64,000 nt of DNA from Advenella sp. FME57 (GCF_014897675.1 NZ_JABUXU010000001.1:496001-560000); one strand, 5' to 3'; positions 17,929 to 27,074 are shown, counted from the stretch's first letter. A program made the numbers and translations. The notes: generated from the sequence alone by a model not told the origin.

Positions 17929-18078
17929 GCGTCACTCAGCGGTAATACGTAGCGGAGAATACGCAGCATTTCGGCAATGGTGGACGAGCCCGAGCCAGGG
18001 GCTGTCATTTTTGTTCTGGCATGGCATACGTCTTAGCCATAAGCGCGCCCGGACGCGTGTCATGTTTTTTTTCAGCAA

Positions 18079-18152
18079 ACAAAAAGCGCCACGCATTGAA
18101 GACACAGGCACGTGCGATAAGGCAGTGAATGAGTAGACAGTGCGTGGCGCTT
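18079..18152 (-). terminator. Terminator of the scoAB operon
   Basis: On the - strand AAGCGCCACGCA (18152-18141) pairs over 12 bp with TGCGTGGCGCTT (18095-18084), followed by a T-run (complement of 18081-18085). The loop of ~45 nt is large, but the stem and T-run fit a terminator 20 nt after scoB. Confidence 0.65.
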
Positions 18153-18172
18153 GTTCGACAGACTGAAGCTGA

Positions 18173-18826
18173 TCAGGCCAATGCAGAAATATCCAGTTTT
18201 GCCTTGGTTTTTTCCTGTACTTCTTCGATGGTAACGTCAGGGGCAAGCTCGGTAACCTTCAAGCCATTTTCCGTTACTTCCATGACGCACAGATCGGTAA
18301 TGATCACATCGACAACACCCACACCCGTCAATGGCAGGTTGCATTCGGGTAACAGTTTGATGTCGGTCGTGCCGTCTTTTTTACGGGCGATATGTTCCAT
18401 CAGCACAATGACACGGCCCACGCCGGCCACCAGATCCATCGCGCCGCCCATACCCTTGACCATCTTGCCAGGAATCATCCAGTTAGCCAGATCGCCCTTT
18501 TCGGATACTTGCATGGCACCCAGTATGGCCAGATTTATTTTGCCGCCGCGAATCATGGCAAATGAATCGGCGGACGAGAAAATGGACGAACCGGGCAGCG
18601 TTGTAACGGTCTGCTTGCCGGCATTGATCATGTCAGGATCAATTTCCTCTTCTGTAGGAAAAGGGCCGATACCGAGCAGGCCATTTTCCGATTGCAACCA
18701 CACTTCCACACCTGGCGGTACGTGGTTGGCCACCAGTGTAGGCAAGCCAATACCCAGATTCACATAGAATCCATCCTGCAGTTCTTTTGCTGCACGCGCA
18801 GCCATTTGATCGCGATTCCAAGCCAT
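18173..18826 (-). CDS. scoB: 3-oxoacid CoA-transferase subunit B
   Basis: 217-residue beta subunit of succinyl-CoA:3-ketoacid CoA-transferase. The catalytic glutamate is Glu47 in [22 protein letters not shown] and [18 protein letters not shown] are family signatures. With subunit A it moves CoA from succinyl-CoA to acetoacetate, letting the cell use acetoacetate, for example from ketone bodies, PHB or amino-acid catabolism. Starts 2 nt after the scoA stop, with AGGAG inside the end of scoA. A terminator follows at 18079-18152. Confidence 0.93.
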   Translation of the reverse strand: MAWNRDQMAARAAKELQDGFYVNLGIGLPTLVANHVPPGVEVWLQSENGLLGIGPFPTEEEIDPDMINAGKQTVTTLPGSSIFSSADSFAMIRGGKINLAILGAMQVSEKGDLANWMIPGKMVKGMGGAMDLVAGVGRVIVLMEHIARKKDGTTDIKLLPECNLPLTGVGVVDVIITDLCVMEVTENGLKVTELAPDVTIEEVQEKTKAKLDISALA

Positions 18827-18828
18827 GT

Positions 18829-19536
18829 TTATTCTCCTTTGGACGGACGTGTGGTGCGTTGTTCAATCCGTTTCTCAGGATTTTCGTTCAAGACGATGCG
18901 CTGCACGTAAATGCCGGGAAGATGAATCTGATCAGGGTCCAGTTCGCCCACTTCAACGATTTTTTCCACTTCGGCCACGGTGATTTTGCCGGCCATCGCA
19001 ACGTTGGGATTGAAGTTGCGCGCTGTCTTGCGGAAAATCAGATTACCACTGCGATCTGCAATATAGGCCTTGACCAGTGACACGTCGGGCGCAAGCGAAC
19101 GCTCCATTACATACTCGTTCCCGTCGAATTCGCGAATTTCCTTGCCATCGGCGACAATGGTGCCCACCCCGGTGCGCGTAAAGAAAGCCGGTATACCCGC
19201 GCCCCCGGCGCGCAGTTTTTCTGCCAGCGTTCCCTGGGGCGTGAATTCCAGCTCCAGCTCTCCATTCAGATACTGCCGCTCGAACTCCTTATTCTCACCC
19301 ACATAGGATGCGATCATTTTCCTGACCTGTCGCGTATTGAGCAACTGACCAAGCCCGAACCCGTCAACGCCGGCATTATTGCTCACACACGTCAGGTCTT
19401 TGACGCCGGAATCTCGTAGGGCAGCAATCAACGCCTCGGGAATGCCACACAGACCAAACCCCCCAACGCCGATCATCTGCCCGTCGGCTACGATGCCTTC
19501 GAGTGCCAGATTGGCATTTGCAAATACCTTATCCAT
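18829..19536 (-). CDS. scoA: 3-oxoacid CoA-transferase subunit A
   Basis: 235-residue alpha subunit, with the glycine-rich CoA-site [12 protein letters not shown] (about 23-34) and the usual [14 protein letters not shown]. The order scoA-scoB with near-zero spacing is the standard operon. It is probably headed by the thioesterase gene or by its own promoter in the 56-nt gap to 19593. The region's other genes (acs, fatty-acid oxidation) fit a role in acetoacetate use. Confidence 0.93.
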   Translation of the reverse strand: MDKVFANANLALEGIVADGQMIGVGGFGLCGIPEALIAALRDSGVKDLTCVSNNAGVDGFGLGQLLNTRQVRKMIASYVGENKEFERQYLNGELELEFTPQGTLAEKLRAGGAGIPAFFTRTGVGTIVADGKEIREFDGNEYVMERSLAPDVSLVKAYIADRSGNLIFRKTARNFNPNVAMAGKITVAEVEKIVEVGELDPDQIHLPGIYVQRIVLNENPEKRIEQRTTRPSKGE

Positions 19537-19592
19537 TTACTCTTCCTTTACTGATAATGAAATATGAACGACAAGCTGGTTCGCCTTTCGGC

Positions 19593-20063
19593 TTATCCAC
19601 CAGCTTGTGATGGGGCTGCCGCAAATTGCTTTTGCAACTGCTCAAGCAGCGCTGCCGGCCATGGGCTTGACTTTCCCGACGCCAGATCACTGAGAACCAC
19701 AATAGCGCGCGAACGTGCATAGACGGTGTCGGGCTCGCCTTGCTTGCGTATAAGAATATTGCAATCAAGGCTGGAGCGACCAATTCTGACAAGGCGGTGC
19801 ACAATTTCGATATTGCCCGGCCAGCTCATGGGTTTGAGAAAATCACATTCCGCACGCGCCAGCACCACGCCGATGCCAGGGGCAAACAGATGGCGCAACG
19901 GACCGAAAATCTGCATGCGGGCCTCTTCAATGGCACGAAAATACACGGTATTGTTCACGTGTTGCAACATATCCATGTCGGCCCAGCGCAGGGCAAACAC
20001 ATGGCAGTGTTCGCCTTGCATGGAGCCGTCCTGCGAGGGCGCCGGCAATACACTATCGGGCAT
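19593..20063 (-). CDS. Acyl-CoA thioesterase, 4HBT hotdog family
   Basis: 156 residues, single hotdog domain. RWADMDMLQHVNNTVYF (26-42) is the 4HBT motif with catalytic Asp29; the helix EEARMQIFG follows as in FcbC/YbgC-type enzymes. They hydrolyse short- to medium-chain or aromatic acyl-CoA. ATG 20063 follows AGGAG on its strand. It lies upstream of scoAB on the same strand, 56 nt away, and may be co-transcribed. Substrate unassigned. Confidence 0.85.
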   Translation of the reverse strand: MPDSVLPAPSQDGSMQGEHCHVFALRWADMDMLQHVNNTVYFRAIEEARMQIFGPLRHLFAPGIGVVLARAECDFLKPMSWPGNIEIVHRLVRIGRSSLDCNILIRKQGEPDTVYARSRAIVVLSDLASGKSSPWPAALLEQLQKQFAAAPSQAGG

Positions 20064-20556
20064 TAACGATCTCCTTTAATGACCTTGTTTTCACTGGAGA
20101 TACTGTAGCAGATTTCTGTTACACCCACCCGGCACTGGCCGGCCTTATTGGTACTTGTCCTAGGTACGGCGGCGCGACTTGAATATCAGTTCAATACTGC
20201 TCTTTTTTCGCATCGCAGCATGAAGAGTCAAGTCCGGGCCGGCTGATCCGGGGCCGTTCATCCAGCCACTGGCTCCGGCCGCACCCCTACCTGCACCTTT
20301 ACCCGCACTCCTACGCCCTTGCCCTGACCCCCTCTGTCAAACAACAGATCTCCCAGGGCAGTTCTGGAGCACGCGCTGCCGACGGCCGATTATTGCCCCG
20401 ATCTACGATCACCTGACGTCTGTTCCGCCAGTCAGATCATTCTGCAGTTTCAGCGCAGTTAACAACGACTTCAGCCATAAAGAACTGCAATTGCGCCCTC
20501 ATTGCAATACAATCGACATTAAATACAGAATTACACTATCTCAGGAGTTAGCGCGA
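20064..20556. other. Divergent region between thioesterase and ETF-QO genes
   Basis: 493 bases without a supported gene. The middle (about 20260-20340) is strongly C-rich on the + strand. A possible promoter for ETF-QO is CTGCAA (20485-20490) with TACAAT (20508-20513) 17 nt apart, giving a leader of ~37 nt. Confidence 0.35.
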
Positions 20557-22203
20557 ATGTCAGAACGCGAATCAATGGAATATGACGTTGTCATCGTCGG
20601 AGGTGGGCCGGCCGGTCTGGCTGCGGCGATCAAATTCAAACAACTCTGTCAGGAAAAAGGACAGGATTACTCAGTCTGTGTACTTGAAAAAGGCGGCGAA
20701 ATTGGCGCGCACATTCTTTCAGGTGCGGTCATGGATCCGCAGGCGCTGACCGAACTCATTCCCGACTGGAAAGAAAAAGGGGCGCCGCTGGGCGTCGAGG
20801 TAACTGAAGACCAGTTTTTGTTCCTGAACGAAACCGGACAAAAAGCCACACCAAAGTGGGCGCTGCCACCCTGTTTTCATAATGAAGGCAACTATATTGT
20901 ACGCCTGGGCTATGTAACGCGCTGGCTCGGCGAACAGGCCGAAGCGCTGGGCGTTGACATCTTCCCCGGCTTTGCGGCCACCGAACTGCTGTACAACGAG
21001 GCCGGCGGTATTCGCGGCGTAGCTACCGGCGATATGGGCCTGGACCGTGACGGTAACCAGACCGCGCATTATCAGCCTGGCATGGAACTGCACGCCAAAT
21101 ATACCTTGTTTGCCGAAGGCTCACGCGGCCAGTTGGGACGTCAGCTGATCGAGAAATTCAAGCTTGACCAGGGCCGTGACCCGCAAAGCTATGGTATTGG
21201 CATCAAGGAAATGTGGGAAATTGATCCGGCAAAATTCAAAAAAGGCCTGGTGGTGCACACCGCTGGCTGGCCTCTGGATTCCGATACCTACGGCGGTTCT
21301 TTCCTGTATCACCTGGAAGACAATCTTGTCATGGTCGGGATGGTGGTTGGCCTGGACTACGCCAACCCCTGGCTGTCGCCCTTTGACGAATTCCAGCGTT
21401 ATAAAACCCATCCAAGTATCCGGCCGTATTTTGAAAACGGCAAGCGCATCGCTTATGGCGCTCGTGCCATTACCGCCGGCGGTCTACTGTCACTGCCTAA
21501 ACTGGTGTTCCCGGGCGGCGCGCTTATCGGCTGCGAAGCCGGTTTTCTGAATGCCAGCCGCATCAAGGGCAGCCATGCCGCCATCAAGACTGGATCGCTG
21601 GCAGCCGAGGCGGCCTTCGAGGCACTCACCGCAGAACGCAGCCAGGACATCCTGTCGGCTTACCCCATTGCCTTTGAACAGAGCTGGTTGTATGAAGAGC
21701 TGAACAAGGCTCGCAACTTCAAGCAGTGGTTCAAAAAAGGACGGCTGATCGCCACCCTCATGACCGGTATCGAGCAACTGATCTTCAAGGGCAAAATGCC
21801 GTGGACGATTCATCGCACCAAAGCCGATCACGAATGCCTTAAACCGGCTGCCGAGTGCGCAAAGATAGACTATCCCAAACCGGATGGAAAGCTTACCTTT
21901 GATCGGTTGACTTCGGTGTTTATTTCGAACACCAACCATGAAGAAAATGAGCCGGTGCACCTGACACTGAAAGATGCCTCGATTCCGGTTGACACCAATC
22001 TGCGCGTCTATGCCGGTCCCGAGCAGCGCTACTGCCCGGCCGGCGTCTATGAGTTCGTCAAGGATGACCAGGACCAGGATCGCCTGCAAATCAATGCGCA
22101 AAACTGTGTACACTGCAAGACCTGTGATATCAAGGACCCCACGCAGAACATCGTGTGGGTTGCACCTCAGGGCGGAGAAGGTCCCGTATATAACGGTCTG
22201 TAA
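20557..22203 (+). CDS. Electron transfer flavoprotein-ubiquinone oxidoreductase
   Basis: 548 residues. It accepts electrons from reduced ETF, the carrier for acyl-CoA dehydrogenases, and passes them to ubiquinone at the inner membrane. N-terminal FAD motif VVIVGGGPAGLAAA (residues 11-24); C-terminal 4Fe-4S cluster ligands Cys493, Cys517, Cys520 and Cys523 (CPAG, CVHCKTC). ATG 20557 is chosen because AGGAG (20543-20547) precedes it; the open frame runs further up only through a TTG at 20491. No etfAB adjoins. Its place among fatty-acid oxidation genes fits its function. A strong terminator follows. Confidence 0.95.
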   Translation: MSERESMEYDVVIVGGGPAGLAAAIKFKQLCQEKGQDYSVCVLEKGGEIGAHILSGAVMDPQALTELIPDWKEKGAPLGVEVTEDQFLFLNETGQKATPKWALPPCFHNEGNYIVRLGYVTRWLGEQAEALGVDIFPGFAATELLYNEAGGIRGVATGDMGLDRDGNQTAHYQPGMELHAKYTLFAEGSRGQLGRQLIEKFKLDQGRDPQSYGIGIKEMWEIDPAKFKKGLVVHTAGWPLDSDTYGGSFLYHLEDNLVMVGMVVGLDYANPWLSPFDEFQRYKTHPSIRPYFENGKRIAYGARAITAGGLLSLPKLVFPGGALIGCEAGFLNASRIKGSHAAIKTGSLAAEAAFEALTAERSQDILSAYPIAFEQSWLYEELNKARNFKQWFKKGRLIATLMTGIEQLIFKGKMPWTIHRTKADHECLKPAAECAKIDYPKPDGKLTFDRLTSVFISNTNHEENEPVHLTLKDASIPVDTNLRVYAGPEQRYCPAGVYEFVKDDQDQDRLQINAQNCVHCKTCDIKDPTQNIVWVAPQGGEGPVYNGL

Positions 22204-22270
22204 TTTGCGCTCTGTCTGACCAACCTGACAAGTACACTTCGACCATTGCAAATCTGTAGACCAGCTCAAA

Positions 22271-22312
22271 AAAACCTGCCAGCGCAGTGAACACTGCTGG
22301 CAGGTTTTTTTT
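22271..22312. terminator. Terminator after ETF-QO
   Basis: AACCTGCCAGC..AGTG (22273-22289) pairs with CACTGCTGGCAGGTT (22292-22306), followed by a run of eight T and preceded by seven A, so it can work both ways. Confidence 0.9.
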
Positions 22313-22454
22313 GCCTGAGTGCTGTGCTGGCGGCCGATAATAAAGAACACAACAACCGCAAAGAACGAACACCAGCAATGAGATACAACACGATTTTTGC
22401 GCGCCGATACCCTATCGCTGCATGCCAATAGCCAGAAGCCCGGCTGACGCGCAC

Positions 22455-22490
22455 AAAAAAGGCTGAAACCCGTGCTCACGAATTTCAGCC
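22455..22490 (-). terminator. Terminator of acs
   Basis: On the - strand GGCTGAAA (22490-22483) pairs with TTTCAGCC (22468-22461) and runs into six T (complement of 22455-22460), 70 nt after the acs stop. Confidence 0.85.
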
Positions 22491-22559
22491 CTGTTCATTG
22501 CCGGCATTTATTGAACGTGACTCAAGCCAGGCTCCATGCGGTCAAAGACTTCGACCGGT

Positions 22560-24539
22560 TCAGACGGACTCGGTCAACTGCTCAAGAATAGCCGGGTTTT
22601 CAAGCGTGGAGACATCCTGCGTGACCTCTTCACCCTTGGCCACCACACGCAGCAAACGGCGCATGATTTTACCTGAACGTGTTTTGGGAAGATTATCACC
22701 AAAACGGATGTCCTTGGGCTTGGCAATCGGGCCAATTTCTTTGGCAACCCAGTCCCGCAGCTGTTTGGCGATCTCTTTGGCTTCGTCGCCATGAGGACGC
22801 TCGCGCTTGAGCACCACAAAGGCGACCACGGCTTCACCGGTTGTGGCGTCAGGCCGGCCTACGACAGCCGCTTCGGCAACCAGTTCGTGCGATACCAATG
22901 CCGACTCCACTTCCATGGTGCCCAGGCGGTGACCAGAGACGTTCAGCACATCATCAATGCGCCCCATAATCCAGAAATAGCCGTCCACATCACGTTGTGC
23001 GCCGTCACCAGCCAGATAGTATCCTCGGAATTCCGGCGGGAAATAACTGTTCTTATAACGTTCCTGATCACCCCACACGTTCCGGATCATGGCGGGCCAC
23101 GGCTTTTTGATGACCAGGAAACCGCCCTTGCCGTCCGGCACGTCTTCACCGGTTTCATCGACGATGGCAGCAAAGATGCCAGGTAGCGGTAATGTGCACG
23201 ACCCGGGCTTGAGCGGCGTCGCCCCGGGCAATGGCGTAATCATCTGGCCACCGGTCTCTGTTTGCCACCAGGTATCAACAATGGGGCAGCGCTCTTTACC
23301 CACATTTTTATAATACCAAACCCAGGCTTCGGGATTGATGGGTTCGCCCACAGAACCGATGATACGCAGGCTGGATAAATCGAAGCTATCCGGATGCACC
23401 TTGGCGTCCGCCTCGGCAGCCTTGATCAGCGAACGGATTGCGGTAGGCGCCGTGTAAAAGGTGGTAACCTTGTGACGAGCAATCATGTCCCAGAAGCGGC
23501 CGGCATTCGGGTACGTTGGCACGCCTTCGAATACCACCTGGGTCAGGCCAGCAGCCAGCGGACCATAAGTGACATACGTGTGGCCAGTGATCCAGCCGAC
23601 GTCGGCAGTGCACCAGAAAACGTCGCCCGGCTTCTGATCGAATGTCCACTTTACGGTAAGCTGCGCCCATAGCAGATAGCCAGCGCAGGAGTGTTGCACG
23701 CCTTTTGGTTTGCCGGTGGAGCCCGATGTATAGAGAATGAATAGCGGGTCTTCAGAATTCATGGCGACCGGCTCGCAGACATCAGACTGCTTGTCTTCAA
23801 AGTCACTCCACCAAATGTCGCGGCCTTCAGTCCAGCCGGTTTCGGCGCCGGTGCGGCGATAGACGATGACCGAGCGCACCTTCTCGGTATTGCTCTGCGC
23901 CAGCGCTTCATCAACGGCAGGCTTCAGCGCCAGTGCCTTGCCTCCGCGATATTGGCCATCTGCGGTAATGACCAGTGATGCGCCAACATCGACAATCCGT
24001 TCATGCAGGCTCTTGGCCGAGAATCCGCCAAACACCACGGAGTGAATGATGCCAAGACGCGCACAAGCCTGCATGGCCACGACAGCTTCAATGGACATGG
24101 GCAGATAGATAATGGCGGTGTCGCCCTTCTTGTACCCTGCCTGCTTGAGCCCGTTGGCAAAGCGACTGACCCGGGCCAGCAATTCGTTAAAGGTGACCGG
24201 CGTGACCGCCCCATCGTCCGCTTCGAAAATGATGGCAGTCTGATCACCACGCCCTTCGACTACATGCTTATCCAGGCAGTTATACGAAACATTCAGTTCG
24301 CCATCGGCGAACCACTTGTAAAACGGCGCCCCTGAAGTATCCAGAACCTGAGTGAACGGCCTGATCCAGCGAAGATTTTCGTTTGCCTGACGCTTCCAGA
24401 ATCCCTCGAAGTCATCTTCAGCTTCCTTATAGAGTGCTTTATAAGCATCCATACCCGATACCACAGCATTCCGGACAAAATCGTCATTGGGCGGAAATAC
24501 GCGATTTTCGACGAGTACGGACTCAATTGAAGTGGACAT
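22560..24539 (-). CDS. acs: Acetyl-coenzyme A synthetase
   Basis: 659 residues, AMP-forming acetate-CoA ligase. N-terminal ACAS_N region ([18 protein letters not shown]), P-loop-like [11 protein letters not shown], then the C-terminal lid with [11 protein letters not shown] whose Lys624 is the residue acetylated to switch off known Acs enzymes. Length matches the family. ATG 24539 follows AGGAG on its strand (24550-24554). The leader contains a 17-bp tandem duplication at 24571-24604. It feeds acetate into acetyl-CoA; the neighbours point to shared use in low-carbon or fatty-acid growth. Confidence 0.97.
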   Translation of the reverse strand: MSTSIESVLVENRVFPPNDDFVRNAVVSGMDAYKALYKEAEDDFEGFWKRQANENLRWIRPFTQVLDTSGAPFYKWFADGELNVSYNCLDKHVVEGRGDQTAIIFEADDGAVTPVTFNELLARVSRFANGLKQAGYKKGDTAIIYLPMSIEAVVAMQACARLGIIHSVVFGGFSAKSLHERIVDVGASLVITADGQYRGGKALALKPAVDEALAQSNTEKVRSVIVYRRTGAETGWTEGRDIWWSDFEDKQSDVCEPVAMNSEDPLFILYTSGSTGKPKGVQHSCAGYLLWAQLTVKWTFDQKPGDVFWCTADVGWITGHTYVTYGPLAAGLTQVVFEGVPTYPNAGRFWDMIARHKVTTFYTAPTAIRSLIKAAEADAKVHPDSFDLSSLRIIGSVGEPINPEAWVWYYKNVGKERCPIVDTWWQTETGGQMITPLPGATPLKPGSCTLPLPGIFAAIVDETGEDVPDGKGGFLVIKKPWPAMIRNVWGDQERYKNSYFPPEFRGYYLAGDGAQRDVDGYFWIMGRIDDVLNVSGHRLGTMEVESALVSHELVAEAAVVGRPDATTGEAVVAFVVLKRERPHGDEAKEIAKQLRDWVAKEIGPIAKPKDIRFGDNLPKTRSGKIMRRLLRVVAKGEEVTQDVSTLENPAILEQLTESV

Positions 24540-24570
24540 ATAAGCGGTCTCCTGTACGTATAGTGTGAAA

Positions 24571-24604
24571 TAGTTAAGGCTGATATTTAGTTAAGGCTGA
24601 TATT
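24571..24604. repeat. 17-bp tandem duplication upstream of acs
   Basis: Two exact head-to-tail copies of TAGTTAAGGCTGATATT (24571-24587 and 24588-24604), 32 to 65 nt before the acs start codon. Either a recent slippage duplication or a doubled control site. Confidence 0.9.
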
Positions 24605-25268
24605 TCGTGCTGGCCTGACCACGCAGTGCGCGTCAGCCGTGTTCTATATATATTAGCCGAGATTAAATCAAAAGGTAATCCGCAACAACCTGTATAGAAC
24701 ACGACGCAGGCCCGCTGCCAAATCCCGACACGATCTGCTGCCTGGCTGGAGCACAGCAACCCAGGCATTTGCCGATAGGCGTGCCTGGTCGGCGTATCCG
24801 ACAATATGGGCGGGCAATCTGGATGAACAACAGGCTCGTATGGCAGGCAAGGCGTTTGGCTGGTGCCGACTGCACCCCGGCATAGCCGCAAAAACTGAGG
24901 CACCCTCGGGTGGTGATCAAACACCCGCGCCGGTCGAACCTGACCCTCCGATTCGTGCTGTCTGAAGATATAACGAATCCATTTAACTTCATTTGACTCA
25001 AATCACATTGCCCGTCAATAAAATTAAATAATATTAAACTTCGCTTTATCTACGCATGACAACAAGATCGCATGACTTCATTGCGATGACAACCCAATTT
25101 TTGGCGGGCTCGCCTGGCCATTTGTTCTATCCGCACCAATAAGTCACAATTGAATTTTATTTTTACATTTACCGCGCGCAACACTGACATAACACTGAAC
25201 TGAAATAATCACGTAAGTTGACGTAAGAAGCGGCCAAATTCATCCAACTTCCCGCATCTCCGAGATCG

Positions 25269-25289
25269 ATTTGATTTGAACAATCAAAT
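25269..25289. promoter_or_regulatory. Perfect 8-bp inverted repeat resembling the TetR operator
   Basis: ATTTGATT (25269-25276) and AATCAAAT (25282-25289) flank a 5-nt spacer. The first 15 bases agree at 14 positions with the bottom strand of the palindrome at 27347-27371 in front of the TetR gene. It lies 174 nt before the NlpC/P60 start. Candidate second site for the same regulator. Confidence 0.4.
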
Positions 25290-25389
25290 GGTCAATATCT
25301 GCCCAACAATGTAAATTTTTCTTAATTTCTTTCTAGAAAATCTTTATAAATCAGTTGTGACTGCATTGATTTTTATGTAAAATTTGCCC

Positions 25390-25424
25390 AGCTTTTGGAA
25401 AAGCTAGTTCGGACACCCTATAAT
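25390..25424 (+). promoter_or_regulatory. Promoter of the NlpC/P60 gene, -35 inside a palindrome
   Basis: TTGGAA (25396-25401) and TATAAT (25419-25424) are 17 nt apart. The -35 lies within AGCTTTT-GG-AAAAGCT (25390-25405), a perfect 7-bp inverted repeat, so a repressor could cover it. The leader would be only ~12 nt and has no ribosome binding site. Confidence 0.65.
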
Positions 25425-25442
25425 TTACGATATGTAACGACT

Positions 25443-26135
25443 ATGCCCCCACATACCCTTGTCAGTTTCGGCAATTTCCGTATCCGTATTCGACGGTCAT
25501 TGCTCTCCCTCCTCTGCATTTCCCTCAGTAGTTTCACTTTCTCCCAAGTCGCCATTGCCGACGACCTCGATCAGGAACAATCCCAGAAGCTCATCATCAC
25601 CCAAAATGGCGTGGTCGATGCAACGACTGATAAACCTGTATCAGAATGGGATCCCCGAATTTCAGACCCTATCGGTGATTTGATCGCCCAGGCCAAGGTA
25701 CGTCGCAACAACAAGGACGCAGCCATCGATTCGCCGGTGTCGGCCTCCAGCGAACTGGCTGAAGCCGCACTGAATTATCTCGGCGTACGCTATCGTTTTG
25801 GCGGCACCACACCCAAAGCCGGCTTTGACTGCTCAGGTCTGATTTACTATACCGCCAGCAAATACATGGGCGTCAACCTGCCGCGCGTGGCTGCGTCCAT
25901 GGCGAAAATAGGCGAATCTGTCAGCCGTGACGAACTCAAACCTGGCGATCTGGTCTTTTTCAATACCCGGGGCAAACGTTACTCGCATGTCGGTATATAT
26001 GTGGGCGAGAACAAATTTGTTCATTCGCCACGTACTGGCTCTGTCGTTCGCGTAGACAAGATGGACAATGTTTACTGGAACAAACGTTATAACGGCGCAC
26101 GCCGTCTTGAAGGACAGCGCGTCGCTTCTCGCTGA
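25443..26135 (+). CDS. Secreted NlpC/P60 cell-wall endopeptidase (C40)
   Basis: 230 residues. Basic N terminus and hydrophobic stretch (about 15-38) form a signal peptide ending near VAIA-DD; a ~65-residue linker precedes the NlpC/P60 domain (about 102-222). The triad is Cys130 (FDCSGL), His182 (SHVGIYVG) and His194 (FVHSP). Related enzymes (Spr/MepS) cut peptidoglycan peptide crosslinks in the periplasm. ATG 25443 is used; a TTG in frame at 25395 would start inside the promoter. Single-gene unit with its own promoter and terminator. Confidence 0.9.
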   Translation: MPPHTLVSFGNFRIRIRRSLLSLLCISLSSFTFSQVAIADDLDQEQSQKLIITQNGVVDATTDKPVSEWDPRISDPIGDLIAQAKVRRNNKDAAIDSPVSASSELAEAALNYLGVRYRFGGTTPKAGFDCSGLIYYTASKYMGVNLPRVAASMAKIGESVSRDELKPGDLVFFNTRGKRYSHVGIYVGENKFVHSPRTGSVVRVDKMDNVYWNKRYNGARRLEGQRVASR

Positions 26136-26216
26136 CCTGCAACCCGGGCATTCAACCGCCTGCAGCAAGTATCGGCCGCAGGCGACTGAGCAATGACACG
26201 GTCAAATGAGTACGAT

Positions 26217-26257
26217 AAAAAGCCGGACGTTTTCTATGGAGAACGCCCGGCTTTTTT
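26217..26257 (+). terminator. Terminator of the NlpC/P60 gene
   Basis: AAAAAGCCGG (26217-26226) pairs with CCGGCTTTTT (26247-26256), the last bases being a T-run; an inner CGTTTTC/GAGAACG stem extends it. Confidence 0.88.
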
Positions 26258-26279
26258 CATTTTCAGTGTATTGAACTTG

Positions 26280-26351
26280 GACTATCGGCTATCTGTTGAC
26301 CATCGCTTAGCTGTTGATTATTGGTTAGCCGATGACCATCGACTGCATCGA
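26280..26351. repeat. Four degenerate 18-bp tandem repeats
   Basis: Units start at 26280, 26298, 26316 and 26334. They share GA(C/T)(C/T)AT(C/T)G in the first half and (T/C)TAGC(T/C)G(T/A)T in the second; the fourth is the most worn. Read as protein the period is six residues (DYRLSV, DHRLAV, DYWLAD, DHRL), but no RBS or gene supports translation, and the frame begins inside the region of a terminator. Confidence 0.6.
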
Positions 26352-26594
26352 CCATCAGGTACCTTTACCCGGAGAATCGACAACGTACGCAGCAACCCTA
26401 TCTTTTGCGATGCGTGTATAACCCAATAAAGCGTGCCCGATAAAAAACAAGGCCTCGCATAAAAGGCCTGGTACAACGCGTAGGCCCAACGATATGAGAC
26501 TTAACGCTGCATCACACTCAAGTTGCAATGGCGCCCACACCGGCTTGAGCATTAACCACTACTGTCCGCAAAGACAGGATGGATGCCAATAGCC

Positions 26595-26624
26595 GGGCTT
26601 GCCGTTGAGCAACACGGCAAGCCC
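26595..26624. repeat. 11-bp perfect hairpin near the 3' end of the DUF2325 gene
   Basis: GGGCTTGCCGT (26595-26605) and ACGGCAAGCCC (26614-26624) with an 8-nt loop, 59 nt past the end of the - strand DUF2325 gene. No T-run follows on either strand. It may be a 3'-end stabiliser, a Rho-dependent end structure or a REP-like element. Confidence 0.5.
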
Positions 26625-26682
26625 ACACAGGCCACTCATGCCTTGATACCTCAAGACGACCCGGAGCCAGCCGGGAGCAAAA

Positions 26683-27027
26683 CTAGTTGCCCTTGCCTGC
26701 CTGTTCGCGTTGTGGACAATCGGCACAACGAAAACCCGATTGCGTCAAAGCCTGTTGCATGCTGCATAGCGAGCGACGACAAGCGACAACTGGCACACCT
26801 GCCTTTTGCGCCGCAGACCGAAATGACTTCATGACGTTGTGACCAAGAAAGTCGGTCAGCAAAATAACCATTTGCGTTCCGGTGGGCAATTGATAGGTTT
26901 TCTTCTGATGGGACGGATCGCGCCCGCTGATGTGCTGCTTGATTTCAATATTATGATCTTTTAGAAGCACCGGGATATTGCCCAGACGATCTGCGCCAAC
27001 CACTACTGCACTCATGTTTCCAATCAT
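26683..27027 (-). CDS. DUF2325 domain protein, probably Fur-regulated
   Basis: 114 residues of the DUF2325 family, small proteins with a Rossmann-like start (MSAVVVGADRLGNIPVLL, from residue 5) and the segment VILLTDFLGHNVMKS, function unknown. Four Cys lie in the last third (CRRSLC about 80-85, CADC about 100-103) and could bind metal. ATG 27027 follows GGAGAAG on its strand; ATG 27015 is an alternative. The promoter side carries a strong Fur-box match at 27056-27074, so expression probably rises in iron starvation. No iron-transport gene adjoins. Confidence 0.8.
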   Translation of the reverse strand: MIGNMSAVVVGADRLGNIPVLLKDHNIEIKQHISGRDPSHQKKTYQLPTGTQMVILLTDFLGHNVMKSFRSAAQKAGVPVVACRRSLCSMQQALTQSGFRCADCPQREQAGKGN

Positions 27028-27055
27028 AGTCTTCTCCAAAGAAACTGAATTTATT

Positions 27056-27074
27056 ATAAATGAGAATCATTATT
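27056..27074 (-). promoter_or_regulatory. Fur box upstream of the DUF2325 gene
   Basis: ATAAATGAGAATCATTATT matches the 19-bp Fur consensus at 14 positions by eye, including all of AATCATTAT. It lies 29 nt before the DUF2325 start codon, where it would cover the promoter. Confidence 0.7.

Larger units (their letters stand above)
24540..25442. other. Long divergent region between acs and the NlpC/P60 gene
   Basis: 903 bases without a supported gene. From the acs side it holds the RBS, the 17-bp duplication (24571-24604), then ~350 bases of mixed sequence with only short unsupported frames, and an AT-rich stretch from about 24960. Inverted repeats ATTTG/CAAAT (24991-25003) and ATTTGATT/AATCAAAT (25269-25289) lie in the AT-rich part; the promoter of the hydrolase ends it. 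The length leaves room for an unrecognised small RNA. Confidence 0.4.
26136..26682. other. Intergenic region after the NlpC/P60 gene
   Basis: 547 bases with a terminator (26217-26257), 18-bp tandem repeats (26280-26351), a twofold AGGCCT (26451 and 26464 areas) and an 11-bp perfect hairpin (26595-26624). A 78-codon open frame at 26193-26429 overlaps the terminator and repeats and is not called. Confidence 0.45.

Noticed and set aside
17876-18136. 86-codon frame between HxlR and scoB
   Set aside because: Overlaps the HxlR gene end and the scoAB terminator, no RBS, no recognisable protein.
21490-22479. 329-codon - strand frame opposite ETF-QO
   Set aside because: Antisense shadow of a strongly supported gene; the product is not protein-like.
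25271-25287. FNR box reading of TTGAT...ATCAA
   Set aside because: The half-sites are 7 nt apart rather than 4, so it does not fit FNR/CRP; kept instead as a possible TetR-type site.
26193-26429. 78-codon + strand frame with a DYRL-like repeat
   Set aside because: It spans a terminator and tandem DNA repeats and has no ribosome binding site; the protein periodicity follows from the 18-bp repeat.
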